Source: Casuarius casuarius (Eukaryota > Chordata > Aves > Casuariiformes > Casuariidae). Taken from it: a stretch of DNA of 64,000 nt. The stretch spans positions 6,827,069-6,891,068 of the forward strand of contig PTFA01000028.1 in NCBI GenBank assembly GCA_003342895.1, in the 5' to 3' direction. The stretch's first letter is position 1; each line of letters starts with the position of its first letter. Of this stretch, positions 51,356-64,000 are shown piece by piece. A model generated the notes under the pieces. The model was not told the DNA's origin and did no database searches. It saw only the letters and a program-made list of their open reading frames with translations. The position numbers were made by a program, and so were the translations under genes.

Positions 51356-54029
51356 AAAGCTATTCATTTTCTGTGTGAATAGAATCAGCTACATTCTTCT
51401 AAAGGAAACTATTCTCACACTATACTAGCCATGGACTCTTAACAGCTCACCTATTCAGCAAGAAAGGTTATCTTCATGTTTTGAAAAAATCTCAGTAGCA
51501 TTAAATCCAGCTGTCTACCATAGTGTATTTATTCTACAGCTGGAATGAATTCCCTGCTTGATAATTATATCATCAAGTAGTCACATCATGTATGACAGCC
51601 CACATGTCCTTATGAAAATTCAGGGCATCACAACCAGTTCAAAATAAGACCTAGCATGAATGTTTAAAAGTATAATTTACTCTTCATCTGAGCTCATAAT
51701 CAGTTGAGGCAGCCAGAAAGAAAATAATGGATTTCAGGAGAGGAAATCCATGGTACAAGAACATGAATGAAGCTAAGATAATATCAGCACACTGATAACA
51801 CCAGGAAAAGAAAAATAAGCTAGTCTAAACTGCTGAGATTTGTTGCAATAGTTTTGTTCCAATAAAAGTGAAACTGTAATAAGAATTAAAACTGATCTGT
51901 TCAGCTCCACCTTCTGTTGAAACATCCAGTACGGTTATATTGTCCAAAATACTTCACCCTCTCACCTCCCCTAATCTCTCCATAGACAATATTCTGATTT
52001 CCCACAAAAACAGGAAAGTACAGCATTCTGTCTTAAAAATATGAATAGAAATGTTCTGTTAAGCATTTTAATTTGTTCCTCTTGAATACTGCAAAACTCA
52101 CTATATATCAGGTCATGTCTTACATACACATTAAATCCTAAAGTTTCCATAAAAAGGCTGTGTGCTGTCAACCCATATCAAACCTCCCCCAGTCAGGCAT
52201 CAATCCAAAACAGGTATCACGTGAAAACTCTCATATATAATGCATTGAAAGTGAAAAATACCCAGCATACTTTCACTGCTTAGATCTTCTTCATTATCAA
52301 GCAGAAGTCACAAAATAACATTCTACTAAAATGCATTTTAGCATCAAACATGCCAAATCGCATCATACCTACCCAAATGTTAAAAGAGGTGAGAATGGAA
52401 AGTATCATATTGAAGCATCAGGTAGACAAAACATACAGGAGCCTAGTTGATATCCAAAAGATATTCAATTATCCAGTAAGCATCCTAATCTTTATAAAGT
52501 TAAATGCTTAGGTGAAACGTAACTTCACAATCCTACCAAACTACTGTCTCTTGCACCTCTAGGTCCTGGCAGTGCCAGATGCAAGCATCCTTCTGAGGCC
52601 AGTCAAAACCTACCACTAGTTCAAGAGCATCTGACCCTTCGCAGCAAAGCTGACTGCTAGGAATATAAAACAGCCCATCTCCTCCCATTTATACTGGGTT
52701 CTCTGTCTGGCACCTTTGGGAGCATACTAAGCACAGACACTGAAATTTAACAGCCCCAGCAAAGGGCTTTTTTGAAGCAAACTGTACAAACTGGGCATGG
52801 AGGAGAAGCATGTTNCTATCTCTTAAACTATTTTCTCTCTCTAAATGTAATTAATTTTGGCCCGGATATACGAGTTTTGATGAGCTGCATTGACACAGAT
52901 AGCAACACTGAATATGATCCTATTAATGGATAGGATCATATCATCTTCCAAAAAAACACAGGCATCTTAGACTTTGTAAGAAAAATTTTCGCCAATTAAG
53001 AACCCACTGCACTTCAGCTACTTCAGATGCCTGAGTAGAATTCAGTAGAACCAAATTAGAATTGCAGAGGAGATGCTGTAACACTGCTGTAGACACCCNA
53101 GAGGTCGGTCTTACTGGAATTTCACAAGCACAGGTGCAAACAAATTTCCAACAGGCGCGATGCAGTAACTCCGCTCCGTGAGGAGCAGCTTCACAGCATG
53201 TAGTTACAATAATATCAACTTTTGAAGGATCCAATCTGGGCATGAAATCCAAGCAGGGATCACATGGGGACAGGGAGGAATATCTGCCAGCTTGTGTCAG
53301 ACAGCACAGCAGAATGAGACTGTTTGCAGTTCCAGCTAAATCAGTGGGTGGTTGGAATATTCAACATTCCCTTTGCCACCAGCAATATTAATCCATCTCA
53401 CTTCTGAGCAGAGTTTAGAGAACTGGGCAATTATCCTGGATATCCACAGCTCTTAGAGCAGCCGCTGCTTTGGAGAGCAGAGAATCATGAATAACCTAGT
53501 TTCACACACGGATAAAAGGAAACACTTTTCCAAAAATTAGCACCATTTCAAAGACACCAAGGATAATGAAAGGGAAGAGATGATAGAGAGAACATCTCCC
53601 CCAGCCATGCTGATTTCACAGGACAAGGAAAGATACCATTTCTTGCCCCTTTCCTACCACACTTCCTTGAAAACAAGCACAGGTTTTCTTCCCCAGCTGC
53701 ATCCCACCTTCTGTAGGTCAGCAGGAAGACAGCTGTTCATCTTGCATTTCTCAAATTTGGCACTGCCTTCCCATCCTCCCTCCATAGGAAGGGTCTCCTG
53801 GCAGCCAGGGGACCACAGGCTGAGACACCTTGCTAGCTCTCTAGCTGAATGGCATTTGTCATTTTTGTTAAAAAACCCAACCTTTCGACTATCCCACCAC
53901 ACACAGTAACATTTGTGGTTTCTTTGTTAGGGCAGTGATGCCCGCTCATTAACTACTGTACAGAGAGAAAATAAATCAGGTCCTACACGTACAGTTGAAA
54001 GAAAAGGGTAAAAGGCACAAAAGGTGTGT

Positions 54030-54120
54030 CTTGTTTATAGTCAAATTATAATTTGCTTTGCATAATCATTTGTACAGCAACTGTCAATTTACATATGAAC
54101 ACCACCTGCAGCTGATGCTG
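54030..54120. promoter_or_regulatory. Candidate enhancer core with three E-boxes
   Basis: CATATG (54,092-54,097), CACCTG (54,103-54,108) and CAGCTG (54,109-54,114) fall within 23 bases. Next to them are CTGTCA, a TTTGCATAAT octamer-like site and a TGTTTATAG forkhead-like site. The clustering suggests a bHLH-responsive element, but this is inference from motifs alone. Confidence 0.3.
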
Positions 54121-54692
54121 CAAACATGTCCTTACCAAAATAAAGAGGAGAAATGCACTGTAAAAGCTCTGAAGGACATGGAATCTTATTCGCAAAGCAT
54201 CACCAACCATTTTATTTATGGATTTTGAATCCTACACGTACACACACAACACTGAAAATTAAAGCTNCTATTCAAAATTCTCTCATTTATTATGCAGAAT
54301 ATTTGTTGATGTACAAATAACCAGAATCAGCTAACAAAGTTTACGCTCTTCTTCCATATGTATAAACACATTCTTAGCTATCCTATCATAGGTAGTATAG
54401 AAATATTTTAAACATTCTGCTCAGGATCACTAGAGATGCATCTACTTTATCTTACTACCCACTTCAAGTGGTAAATGCAAATTTGCCTTTAGAATAGTTG
54501 CATTTTTCTTGGAATCAAATCTGACCTTCGGTCAATTAAAAAAAGAGAAACCCAGAGGAATAGCAAGAATCATAACTAAGTTTAAAAAAAAGTCAGCTTA
54601 CATTCGATGTTTTTTCACAAACATATTTGCACATGATTGCACCGAAAATGAAACGCAGCCTTCACAACATTCTGCAAGGCCAAAACCCGGCC

Positions 54693-54700
54693 TATAAATA
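54693..54700 (+). promoter_or_regulatory. TATA box before a CpG-rich mini-ORF
   Basis: TATAAATA lies at the edge of a CpG-rich block. A start site 25-35 bases downstream would fall near 54,720-54,735, just before the ATG at 54,737. Confidence 0.4.
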
Positions 54701-54736
54701 TGCATGTACGACACCCTCTGAGCCAATTAGTAGTTT

Positions 54737-54952
54737 ATGTTGGTTAAGAGGGAACAGTCCTGCTGCAATGTGACAGATCCCTCCTGCTCTCAAACGGCTC
54801 CCGGGCGCAGGCTCCGGGCAGGCGGCCGCCGGGCTGCTCCCCTCCGGCACACAGGGAGGGCAGCCGCAGCGGGGCGCTCACGGGGCTCCTTCCCGCAACC
54901 CGGCCTGCCTAAGGCTCCTCGCATTCACCCGCGCAACCTTAATAAATACTAA
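54737..54952 (+). CDS. Hypothetical 71-codon ORF with TATA box and AATAAA
   Basis: A plus-strand ORF starts 37 bases after a TATA box, runs through a CpG-rich block and stops at 54,952, with AATAAA (54,941-54,946) overlapping its end. The peptide is rich in Arg, Ala, Gly and Pro, has no recognisable domain, and starts in a weak context (TTTATGT). GC-rich DNA gives such ORFs by chance, and a poly(A) signal inside the coding end is unusual. A non-coding promoter-associated transcript is at least as likely. Confidence 0.15.
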   Translation: MLVKREQSCCNVTDPSCSQTAPGRRLRAGGRRAAPLRHTGRAAAAGRSRGSFPQPGLPKAPRIHPRNLNKY

Positions 54953-56110
54953 AAAAAAATTTAACAAACAGCAGTATCTGCAGATCTCTTGTAAGGCCCT
55001 ACAACAAGAGCCAAAAACCAGAACATAGTTCTAACTAAATATATACGAAACACAGCTCTAAAGACCTGGCTNTATCAAATCACACAGGATATTTTACAGG
55101 CTGGTAGTATCAAGACTTTTTTCTTCTTTTAATCCCACACTCATACGGGTCATCTTCAGTCTCAAGCATGCATGTGAGGTACAAAGGCCCTTGCTTCTGG
55201 CACCAAAAAAAAAAGAAAAAGAAAAGAAAAGTTGCGGTTTCATCTTGATTTCGACTTGAGGAAGACCATGGAAGCAAGCCAACGCTCTTGAAAGGCGAGA
55301 TAAATCAAAAGGTCATCTGCGAGCTGCCGGCCANTGCCAAACCGCAGCCGCCGCGGTGGCTGGGCCTCGGAGGAGGCCGCGGGCCGGGGACGCCAGGTCC
55401 CGCACGGGAGTTTGTTTAATTTAGTCCAAGAAGCACAAGAGCAGAGTGCAGAGTTGGGCTCTTCTGTCCAGCTCACCCAGCTCTGTCGTAAATGCACCAG
55501 CCGAGGAACAGCCCTCCTTTCTGACGGGGTCCAAGGCACGGCCCCTCCGAGCGCCCAAGCGATCACCGGAAACGTGCTGCAACGTCACCTTTGCCTCCGC
55601 AGCCAACGGGGAGCGCGAGCCCTGCGCCACCCAGCTGCGCGGCCGCCGGTGCCGTGGCGCTTCGGCAGGAAGGATATTCCCTTCCCTTCCTGCCCCGCTG
55701 GCGAGCTTTCCCCTCTCCATCATGGCAGGAAAAAGTGCTTGGAGGTGTCGAAATTGCTCTTGGCGACCACTGCCCCACCTGCCTGCCGCGACGGCTGGGC
55801 GAGCAGCAGGCAGGCAGCAGGGCAGAGCCGGCAGAAAGCCGCTCTGACACCCCAGCCTTCGGCCACAGACCAAACCGGGGGGATAGCACAGCTGCTCAGC
55901 CCCGCAGGGCGGCTGCGAGGCCTTTGGAGGCCTCCGTTGCTTGGAGAAAAGATGTGATGGTTTAAAAACTGCACAGTTGCAGTGTTAGAAATCGCCACCC
56001 ACGCACCCAAACGTTGAGGAAGGNGCAGCCGCGGCCCTGGGCCGTCCTGGAAACCACTGCTACAGAGCCGCCGCTTCCCACCGCGAAGCGCACGCTTGCA
56101 AGCGATGGGC
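54780..56110. promoter_or_regulatory. Bipartite CpG-rich zone, candidate promoter
   Basis: Two GC-rich blocks (about 54,780-54,940 and 55,320-56,110) separated by AT-rich DNA contain dense CpG, in an otherwise AT-rich intron about 8-9 kb upstream of exon 2. Overlapping ORFs of 100-180 codons on both strands are expected from composition. Minus-strand donors such as AGCTGG/GTGAGC (near 55,475) exist, but the frame I followed exits in phase 1, not the phase 0 that exon 2 needs. The zone may be the promoter of another MAST4 transcript or of an antisense RNA. Which strand it serves cannot be decided. Confidence 0.6.
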
Positions 56111-56490
56111 TCGCTTCACCCACTCCCCTGCTCCTAACAGCCCAAAGCTGACAAAGGCAACTAAGTTTCCAGCAGAAACACAAGAAACCTCAACAAGCTT
56201 ACCTGAAAGCCATCAATNGCGCCTATTGCTACAAAGACATTAAGTGATCTAAGTAATGTCTTACCTCCCTTTGCATAAAACCTCTTTTTGACAGAGATTT
56301 TTGTTCTTTAATATTCTGTGGCTGTATTCATTTCCTTGCCATCATGAGCGTATTTACTCGTGACATTAGGAATGCTATGCACTGTGCTCTCTGCTGTAGA
56401 GAAAAAATTCAAACTAGCCATACTGAAAATTTTTTTAATTTCTCAATGAAAGGAGAAATTAGCTATGTAGGAAATGGAAAGGACTTTTTT

Positions 56491-56529
<39 letters not shown>

Positions 56530-59500
56530 CACCACAGGCAAAATTTTCACCCTTAATTATTTTAATGATCCCTTTTACAGCACAAGAAAGCCATGACAAA
56601 TGCACAGAAATATGTATTTACACCCCGTGCGTGTGCAGGCGTCCACATGCACACTTCAAACGTTTTCAACACTGCTGCTCACACAAACTCATTTTTGAGA
56701 GATTTCTCTGCTAGATGTTTAACTAGGGGGATGAAAATTTACTAAAACTTACCTTCAAAGTCACTTTCAATTACCAAAAAAAAAGTACATAAGAAAGTGA
56801 CCTATTCATCTTCATCAGCTGTTGACACCATCATCATTCGGCTCATGAAGAAAAAAAAAATCAGGAGGAGAACATACAACTGGAAGGAGAGGGGTTTTTT
56901 TGTTATACCATGAATACTAATGAAGTGAAAGCAGTTTAGTTCTTTATAAAATCTATTTCTATTCACATTCACGAATGAGCTCCTAGACTACCTATAAAGG
57001 TTTCATTTACTCTGTTGCACTGGAGGCCTCAGAAAACTAATTGTTTATTCAAGTCTATCTGCTCCATCCATGCTCAATTAGGTCTCACTTTTCCCTCAGT
57101 TACAGTGAAATTAAAAATAAAAATGCAAGGTAAAACATTCCTAGTTCCACTGACCAGCTCACTGTAACAAGCTACTCTTTGAACAATTGCAGATCCAAGC
57201 ATACCAAGAGCTTCTTGACCATAATACAGTATTGGAGAGAAATAGCCAGTGACTTACAAAATTTCCATTCATTAACTTATTCCTCTGACAAATGGAAGAT
57301 ACATTTGTAATGCAGCTTTCTAATAAGCGCATCCAGGTGCTGTTACGTTTAACTGGGCATTGCAGCTATAGGATTCAGAAGTACCCCAGTTTTAAGAACA
57401 GGGGCCATAATCATTGCACATCATAAGAAAAATTTTTCATTCTCAATTTATTTTTCCTTGTTTAGACCATTAAAGATACTAAATAATCCATTTGGCCCAT
57501 AAAGCTTCCAGACCAGAACCACTTTCATTAGGAGCAACATATCAAAAGGAATCACAAAACATTTATGCAAGGCAGGTACAAAACAAACGGGAGATAAACC
57601 CATGATGAAATGAGCTTGGAGTAAAAGGTTCTCAGCATGTAACGGAGCTGAAGTTGATCCATAAATCAATGCAAGATGAAAGCAAGATTATTTATGTGAA
57701 GGGACTGCATTGTTAATTTACAGTCTGATTTAGAAAAGGTATGCTTTACTTGATCAATGTACAAATGTGTATGTGTACTTAAGCACAAATTAGTAATAAT
57801 TACCTGTAGGTGCATCTCCTCGTATTTTTTAATTAACCTTAATAAGCAGCATATACAGTTCCAGAAAATGCAGCTTTTCCCTGAGTTTGCCTTTTAATAC
57901 GTTCCTAAGTTTTTAAATAATGCAGCCTCACCACAAGAGACCTTGCAGACAAGGGCTTTTTGATCTCTTCCTTCCCATCCAGTGCTGAGAAAGATACCAC
58001 GCACAATAATCGAACAGTAGCTACCATGAAAAAGCCTATTCTTGAACTGTTTTGAAAGTGAACTAGAATAAGGTATTTAAGATCTTTATAATTTTTCCAT
58101 ATGCATACAACACAAAATCCTGAAATTGAGATGCTTCTCTTTTAGTCTCACCAATGCAATTTGCAAAAAAATATCAGAAGGGCGAGCATACGGGGGGAAG
58201 AGGGAGCACAGTGCCCTAGCCAATTTGCATTCAGCAGAGATTTGTAGTTAAGGACGGCAGTCAAGAACTGCATCTGCAATTTTAAGTGCCTCCATTGCAT
58301 TTCACATCTTCTGTCAGCAGCCATTTGTCAATCTCCGACAATTTACCCACATCTGTCATTACCAGAGCTGTTTATTAACACTATCTGGTTCAAATATGGT
58401 TCTTTAGCCTGAAGACTCCAAGAAGTAGGTATTAAAACTAGGAAAAATATGAAGACAAAGTGAGAATGTAACCAGAACAGTGATAAGGGATAATTTGAAA
58501 TACTCCGCCCATATATTTAAGTCTGTGTCATCTAAGCAAATAACTGCCCATACTTTAATACCCTTCTTGTAAAGCCTGCACTTATAAAGTAGATTTATCT
58601 TCACTCATCTTGGTCTTTTTATCCAGGCTTTTCCAATTAAAAGTCTAGCTATAAATACAATGACACTGATGGGTGGAAGGAGGAAAGATGCTTGCTTTCG
58701 TAAGAAATCCTACATTAAGTCTTATTAATTTGGCAAGAAAGTGATAGCAAAACATATCATGAATTATATCTGAAAGATAAGATATTGGTATGTATAAGTA
58801 AGTGGAAGAATACAAAAAAGGCAGAGATGAAAACAGAGGCATCCAACTCAAAACAGTGACTACAACATTTGTCTTGATAAACAGGGCAATGAAGAAACTA
58901 CTTGGGTTTCTTCATTCCGATGCAGATAAACTAAGATCAAGAGCAAAAGACTACTTGTACGGCTTTTACAGTTCTATTTATAGATCATATCACCTCAGAG
59001 ATTTATACACACTTTCTTAAAAGTTCAGTATGACACAGTGCTCTCCAAATTACAAGAATTAGCTGTACACTAAATTATAGCAGCTGATTACTCTGATATC
59101 GCAATGAATCTCGTGGTTGTTGAGTAATTTAAACCAAGTTTTACTAAAATGTCTAAGTGCAGAGCTTAGTACACAAGTTCTACAAGGTCTACAAAAGGGC
59201 AGTAACCTCTGAATTACATTTTTCCCCTCTAATAATAGTTTGCTAAAGTAATCTAGCTTAATCAAAAACAAAGTATGACTCTACCCACAATGCTTCACTC
59301 TGTATTCCTAAGTCTTAGTTTTATTTTCTCTTTTCCCTTTTCCACTTGTGTAAGTGGAATGTTCTCAAAAAGAGGACAACCACCATATATATGCAGTTAC
59401 CAGGGTCTGCTGTCATACATCAAGTCTGCAAGATGGTACAGACCACATAACTTTGGACTTGTAGATCAGCTATGCACTCTCACTCCCAGTGAGCATCCTA

Positions 59501-62500
59501 CCATAACCTGTATTCTCAGGGCTGTAGCTTATTATTCAAAATAATGGGACCCCGCAGCTTTCATGAAACAACAGAAGTTGGGAACACAAACACTGAAAAC
59601 TTTAAATCACAAACAGTCTCTATCTCTGCGCAATTACAGGCGGAGATTATGGACAAGAATAATTCCACGTTGGTAACTTCAAAATATAGAAGTATTTTTA
59701 CCATTTCAAAAGTTAAAAAACAACCTAAAGCTATTAGGAGACAAAGAAACTCCTTTTCTATGTTTTGTAATTTCTCAATTTATAGGAAACTTAAATCTCT
59801 AAAAGACATAACAGCATAGATTAGAAAATGGACATTTTATTCAAAAATACTCAAAACTAGTGCAAGCAGGGAAAAGTCATCCAATAATGTAAGGAGACTC
59901 AAAGTTTTCTGGAAACCAATCATTTTCCAAAGAGTTGACATGCTGACATCAATCATATGTTACAACTACCAGAGAAATACAGTCTTCACATGTCAAAGCA
60001 TCTTGGGGCTTTCAAAGCCACTGATGAAATTTAACCAATAGGTCATGAGCATTTCTTAAGAGGTCAGTTTCTTCTCTTAAACATTGACAGAGAGCAGGAG
60101 CTCACCCAGCAAACCAAGTATACTCTTCTGTTGGATTCCTCTGGCAATNGGTCACTTGATTTTCTTTTAACTATCATTAGTAAAAAATATTTAACATACA
60201 AGCTTCTGAAGAATGAGGCCAGGACATGCATTTACTACAACATACACAGAAGGGGCCCAAGGCAACTTCTGACTTAAGCGACACCATTTATCAAGATCTC
60301 TCAAGTATAGCGAGAAATATTTTGAAATAAGTCAGCTTCATCCATACCTACAAATGACATCTTGGCTGGAAATATCTGTATTACCTATAGCACCATTTCA
60401 CTTTATTTCAGTTGATTTCTTACAGTCTGCTCTCTACCAGCATATAATCCAGGAAACGGTAGCCTACATTACAGACAGGACAATATTGCCAACGAGAACC
60501 CACAAGGAAAAATGCACAGTACTAAAAGCTTTGAAATTCATGATTTGTGTGGCTGTGTACCACTGTGGGAGTTAACCTAGTTTTTTTAATAATGTTGAGC
60601 TGCTCTATTAGCTGGACATTTTTAATACTGAATGTAAAGTTACTTAATAAAACTATTTCACAAAAATAAAAATTTCAAGTCATCTTAAACCAATTACTTT
60701 GTACAAGGCTTGAGCCCTAAGAAGTCTGCAGCACTTCACAGAAGTCAGTCAGCATTTTCTGCACCCAGAAAACTGCCCTTCACTAGCATCAAAACTCTTT
60801 TCCTCTTATAAGTTTATAATAAACTATCATAAAAAAATCCCACAAGGTAGTACCCAAGGAAATTCAAGTTCCAATTCCATCATTTGGCTATTAGATATAT
60901 ATATAAAAAATANTAATAATAAAAAAACAGCTTTTTCTCCCCACAGTATTTTTTCCAGAGTTTACCTACAGATTTTTCTCTAGAAATCACTCAATCTAAC
61001 AGACAACCCACTCCCAATACAGGAGGAAGCACTGTTAAAAGGTTTTTCCTTGAACACTCAAACATTCAGAAACAAACTTTCTCAACTTGTCAATCAACAA
61101 GGATCTAAATAGTAGANTATGTCTTATCAGTTTTATCAGTAAACTTCTAAAAGAGTAAGAAAATCTACCAGGCTCATCCGTACCAACGCACAGACTCGAC
61201 AGCTGTAACAACTACTCGCTTCACCAAAAGAAGNGTGCTCCCTCCTGGAGCTGAGAGCGAAGACACCCGAGTGGCTCAGGAAAACCAGAGCAACTGGAAC
61301 ACACACAGAGGTCTCCTAGCGACCTCCTCATTAGTTCCACAGCGGCTTCAGAAAACGACCGGTAACAGTGAACTCAAACGACTAACATACAGGCAGGAGA
61401 GCAAACAAATTTGAATCTCAAAGCCACCCCACAGTTACGGGCACTTTAAAAATTCACTAAGCTTCCTTTGGCTACTGCTTAAATGCTTCCTTACGTACAT
61501 GTGCTAGTGGTTTCCAACATAAGACCCATTTGGGAAAGAAAAAATATTTTTTATGTAAAAAAAAAGTTTGAGTATATAATTTCAGTAAAATAAAGACTTA
61601 GCGAAGTTTAGGTTTAATACTTAGATGCTGATAGTTTTCAGGAAAACCAAGTGACTCACATCATAACCTCGCACAGCTGGGAATTCCACGCAACATTTCT
61701 GCGGCACATTCCTCCCCAGGAACCTTTCTATTTATCCCAAACACTGCAAGGTAGCTTTTGTGCCAGCTATCCCTTAAAAGCCAAGGAGGCTGGATCTCAG
61801 TTTCTTGGGTACCATCTCCACAGTACTTGGAGCTCCTGCCCACTTTCCTATAAGAAGTACGCAGTATGCCGGCCAAAGACAATAAAACAAAATGTCAGCC
61901 CTGACATCAGCAAGGTTTTCCAACTCCCATTTGAAGGGCAGTTTGCATGCATGTTCTCATTTTACAAAAATTGTATAGGAACTAAAGCTATTAGCACATC
62001 TATTTAACCAAAAAAATGTAACCGCACAAAATCATCCCTTATATTCAGGCAGGCAGCCTGGATTCCCAAAGCTATCCAACAGCATCGCTGCTGTATTGAT
62101 TTTTGCAGATGCAAAGCTGTAGAACCATATGCATGTGGCAAGACCAGAGTGCCATGCCACATTTATTCATGCCCTGTATAAAGGCAGCTTATCAAACAGC
62201 CTTTCCAATAGCTTCACGTCACACACCACCTGCATACCAGGAGGTCATGCAAGAATAACACAAAACAATGAACTCTCGAGGAGCAACTGTGTTGTAGAAC
62301 GCGTAGGAACACAAATCTCTGCTGACTTCTACCATGCAGTAGTCACAAGCACACATTAACTGCATTATTAAGAAATACAGCACTGTCAGAAATCTTGACT
62401 CAAAAGCCAAACTAGCGTACATGTTTTCACTGTAATAGCGTTTCATCAAAACGGTCACCTTTAGAAGTTCATAACACTATCTTATGCTCCTGGTTCGGAG

Positions 62501-64000
62501 ATTCCATACTCAGACCTTCCCAAAAAGGGCAGGAAGGGGAGAACCTGTGCAGGTGCTGCAAGGGGACAGGGTGGCCAATAAGGAGAAGGAAGAGACAATT
62601 CTGTCCTTAACAGCCTGCTTGGCTTTAGTCCCTGCTCGTCTTCCTTTTCAGATGGCTCAGCTTCCCTTGGGGCTCTTTATTACTGCCAAGTTCTTTGGCA
62701 CNTGTCTTCACAAGTACCTGATATGCTTCCATGGAGGATGCTTTTTTCTGTGATTACTGCACTGACATTTATTTACTGGAAACAGTTTGAGTACAAGAAA
62801 TGAAGCAACTTGCAGCCAGTGTTAAGCAAANCAGTGAGACAGGGAAAGAGGAACCATGAATGAAGCAATGCAAACCTAGAAATGTTTAATACATTTTTTT
62901 CACCTTCACCTTATTATTTAAGCCTTCATTATTCTCTAGTTTGCATTTCAGATATGCTTTTCTTTAGTGTTCTCATAACATGGCTGACACTGGCAAGTGC
63001 TTTATCTACTGAACCTCAGGGCATGCAGCTATGGATGTCTGTAAAACACTTATTTTTGTAATAAAGCATAAAACAGAAGATGATCTCAGAGATTTCTTTT
63101 CTGTTGTCCTTGTTTACTTAAAGTCCTAGAAATATTCAGGAACAAACTACTGAAAGATATCCTGAGAAGTTCTACCTGACCCCTATGGCNAGACTGCAGG
63201 TCCTGCCAGCAGCAGGCAGACAATGCCTCTTCTCACAGCAGCAGAAAGTGAGGTTAACGTCACTACTGAGATAACACCGCTCTAAATCAGCAGATTGTCC
63301 AGTCAGAAAAACAATCATTTGTTGAGATGAAATGTTGAAAGAACAGCTTACAAAGTGCCTGACCATCACAATGCTTATATTAAACTCTCAATACTGTAGC
63401 NTTTGCTCAACTACCAGCTTGAGTGTCTAGAGACCTCAAGCTTCAAGCTGGCTCCGTTAACAGAGTTATCCTCTGCCTTAGNAGTCTAGAAGAGGACTGC
63501 TCAGAGCAGTATGTTCCCTAATCGTGTCTATCTTGCAAAGCCATCTGGGTCCAGAAAAGGAAAACGCTTCAGTTCCCCTAGACAAGAGCAACCAAGAGTC
63601 ATGAAAAAATGCGAGTGACATCTTACTAGTTGTTCAGCCTGCAGATGTTCACTTTAGAGCCCAACAGAATCAAGGTTACTGAAGACAAAAAGGGCAGACT
63701 CCCCCTTCCTGATTCTCTGCNAGCAGAGCAGAAAAACCAAGCACAAACAGTACACTGACTGTATAAATGTGTCCCCCAAGATGTAANGAGTTGGAGGAAT
63801 GAAGAGGAACGAAGGGTAAGACTGGAATGCTCAGTCTTCACTTACCTCCTCTTCTCCCATTTCAAGCCAACATTTATACTTTAAATGAGAAATCTACACC
63901 TTAAGAAAAGACTGTCAAAATTCCAGGTCAGGAGAGGCACATTTTCATCCTCAGCCTCTGGAATATGTCAGAGCCTGTTCCTCTGGACCTTTGCAGGACC
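56111..64000 (-). other. AT-rich non-coding DNA upstream of the CpG zone
   Basis: This is probably a MAST4 intron or the region upstream of a promoter. It contains a T32 run (56,493-56,524) and two complex AT-rich stretches resembling non-coding regulatory DNA (57,690-57,960 and 58,240-58,390). ORFs, including one of 118 codons at 61,651-62,007, show no recognisable motif. I see no transposon body, RNA gene or exon. Confidence 0.6.
56493..56524. repeat. Poly(T) tract, 32 bases
   Basis: The longest uninterrupted homopolymer in the window apart from the gapped poly(A) at 1,643-1,688. No retroelement body is seen on its minus-strand 5' side. Confidence 0.95.

Larger units (their letters stand above)
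46538..54680 (-). other. MAST4: MAST4 intron upstream of exon 2
   Basis: This is AT-rich sequence upstream of exon 2. It contains a small CpG islet (48,690-48,885), an A17 run (49,863-49,879), a GTAT/TA microsatellite (51,301-51,355) and a compact E-box cluster (54,030-54,120). No further MAST4 coding exon was recognised. In mammals the first exon of the long form is a GC-rich exon ending just before L-D-H-I-L; I could not identify it here. Confidence 0.7.

Noticed and set aside
55412..55957. 181-codon plus-strand ORF and overlapping ORFs of 100-150 codons on both strands
   Set aside because: All lie in the CpG-rich zone, where stop codons are rare. No domain or familiar peptide is present and several frames are open at once.
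61651..62007. 118-codon plus-strand ORF
   Set aside because: No recognisable motif, retrogene poly(A) tail or promoter was seen. It lies in ordinary intron-like DNA.
1..64000. CRISPR arrays, prokaryotic operons, phage or a modern LTR/ERV element
   Set aside because: No regularly spaced repeats, clustered ORFs, LTR pairs or retroviral motifs were seen by eye. The window is ordinary vertebrate gene-body DNA.

Overview
The window is vertebrate nuclear DNA, almost certainly from a bird: AT-rich, intron-like sequence with few repeats, a few decayed CR1-type LINE tails, short homopolymer and T/G tracts, scattered single ambiguous bases and two clear CpG islands. There is no long ORF outside GC-rich islands, no tRNA or rRNA gene, no CRISPR array and no prokaryotic gene organisation.

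The one gene I can name is MAST4 (microtubule-associated serine/threonine kinase 4), read on the minus strand. Three small coding exons from its N-terminal end are supported by peptide similarity, splice sites and matching reading phase. Long-isoform exon 2 lies at 46,384-46,537 and begins L-D-H-I-L-S-P-P-P. Exon 3 lies at 30,159-30,280 and contains R-Y-L-L-P and [14 protein letters not shown]. Exon 2 ends in phase 1 and exon 3 completes the split glycine codon. Further along the transcript, a CpG island at about 9,950-11,210 contains an alternative first coding exon (10,348-10,386, M-D-E-P-G-I-L-R-R-R-G-L-Q). It resembles the first exon of MAST3 and ends in phase 0, exactly as exon 3 does. 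The locus therefore appears to make a long and a short N-terminal form that meet at the next exon (K-E-L-S-L-P-R-R-G in the family), which I cannot find here and which should lie beyond coordinate 1. The kinase and PDZ domains are also outside the window, and the long-isoform first exon was not found.

Layout: 1-9,900 intron; 9,950-11,210 CpG island with internal promoter and alternative first exon; 11,211-30,158 intron with one old CR1 tail, a second doubtful one and possible enhancers; 30,159-30,280 exon 3; 30,281-46,383 intron with an old CR1 tail and a GC-rich islet near 36.5 kb; 46,384-46,537 exon 2; 46,538-64,000 upstream intron, with a small CpG islet at 48.7-48.9 kb and a bipartite CpG-rich zone at 54.7-56.1 kb that may be another promoter.

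The most interesting observations are the short-isoform promoter, with a 7-codon in-frame upstream ORF and an in-frame stop just before the start; the Kemptide-like L-R-R-G-S-L-G site found only in the long form; a TATA-box mini-ORF unit at 54.69-54.95 kb; and two exon-like segments on the opposite strand. I found no evidence of a wholly new biological system.
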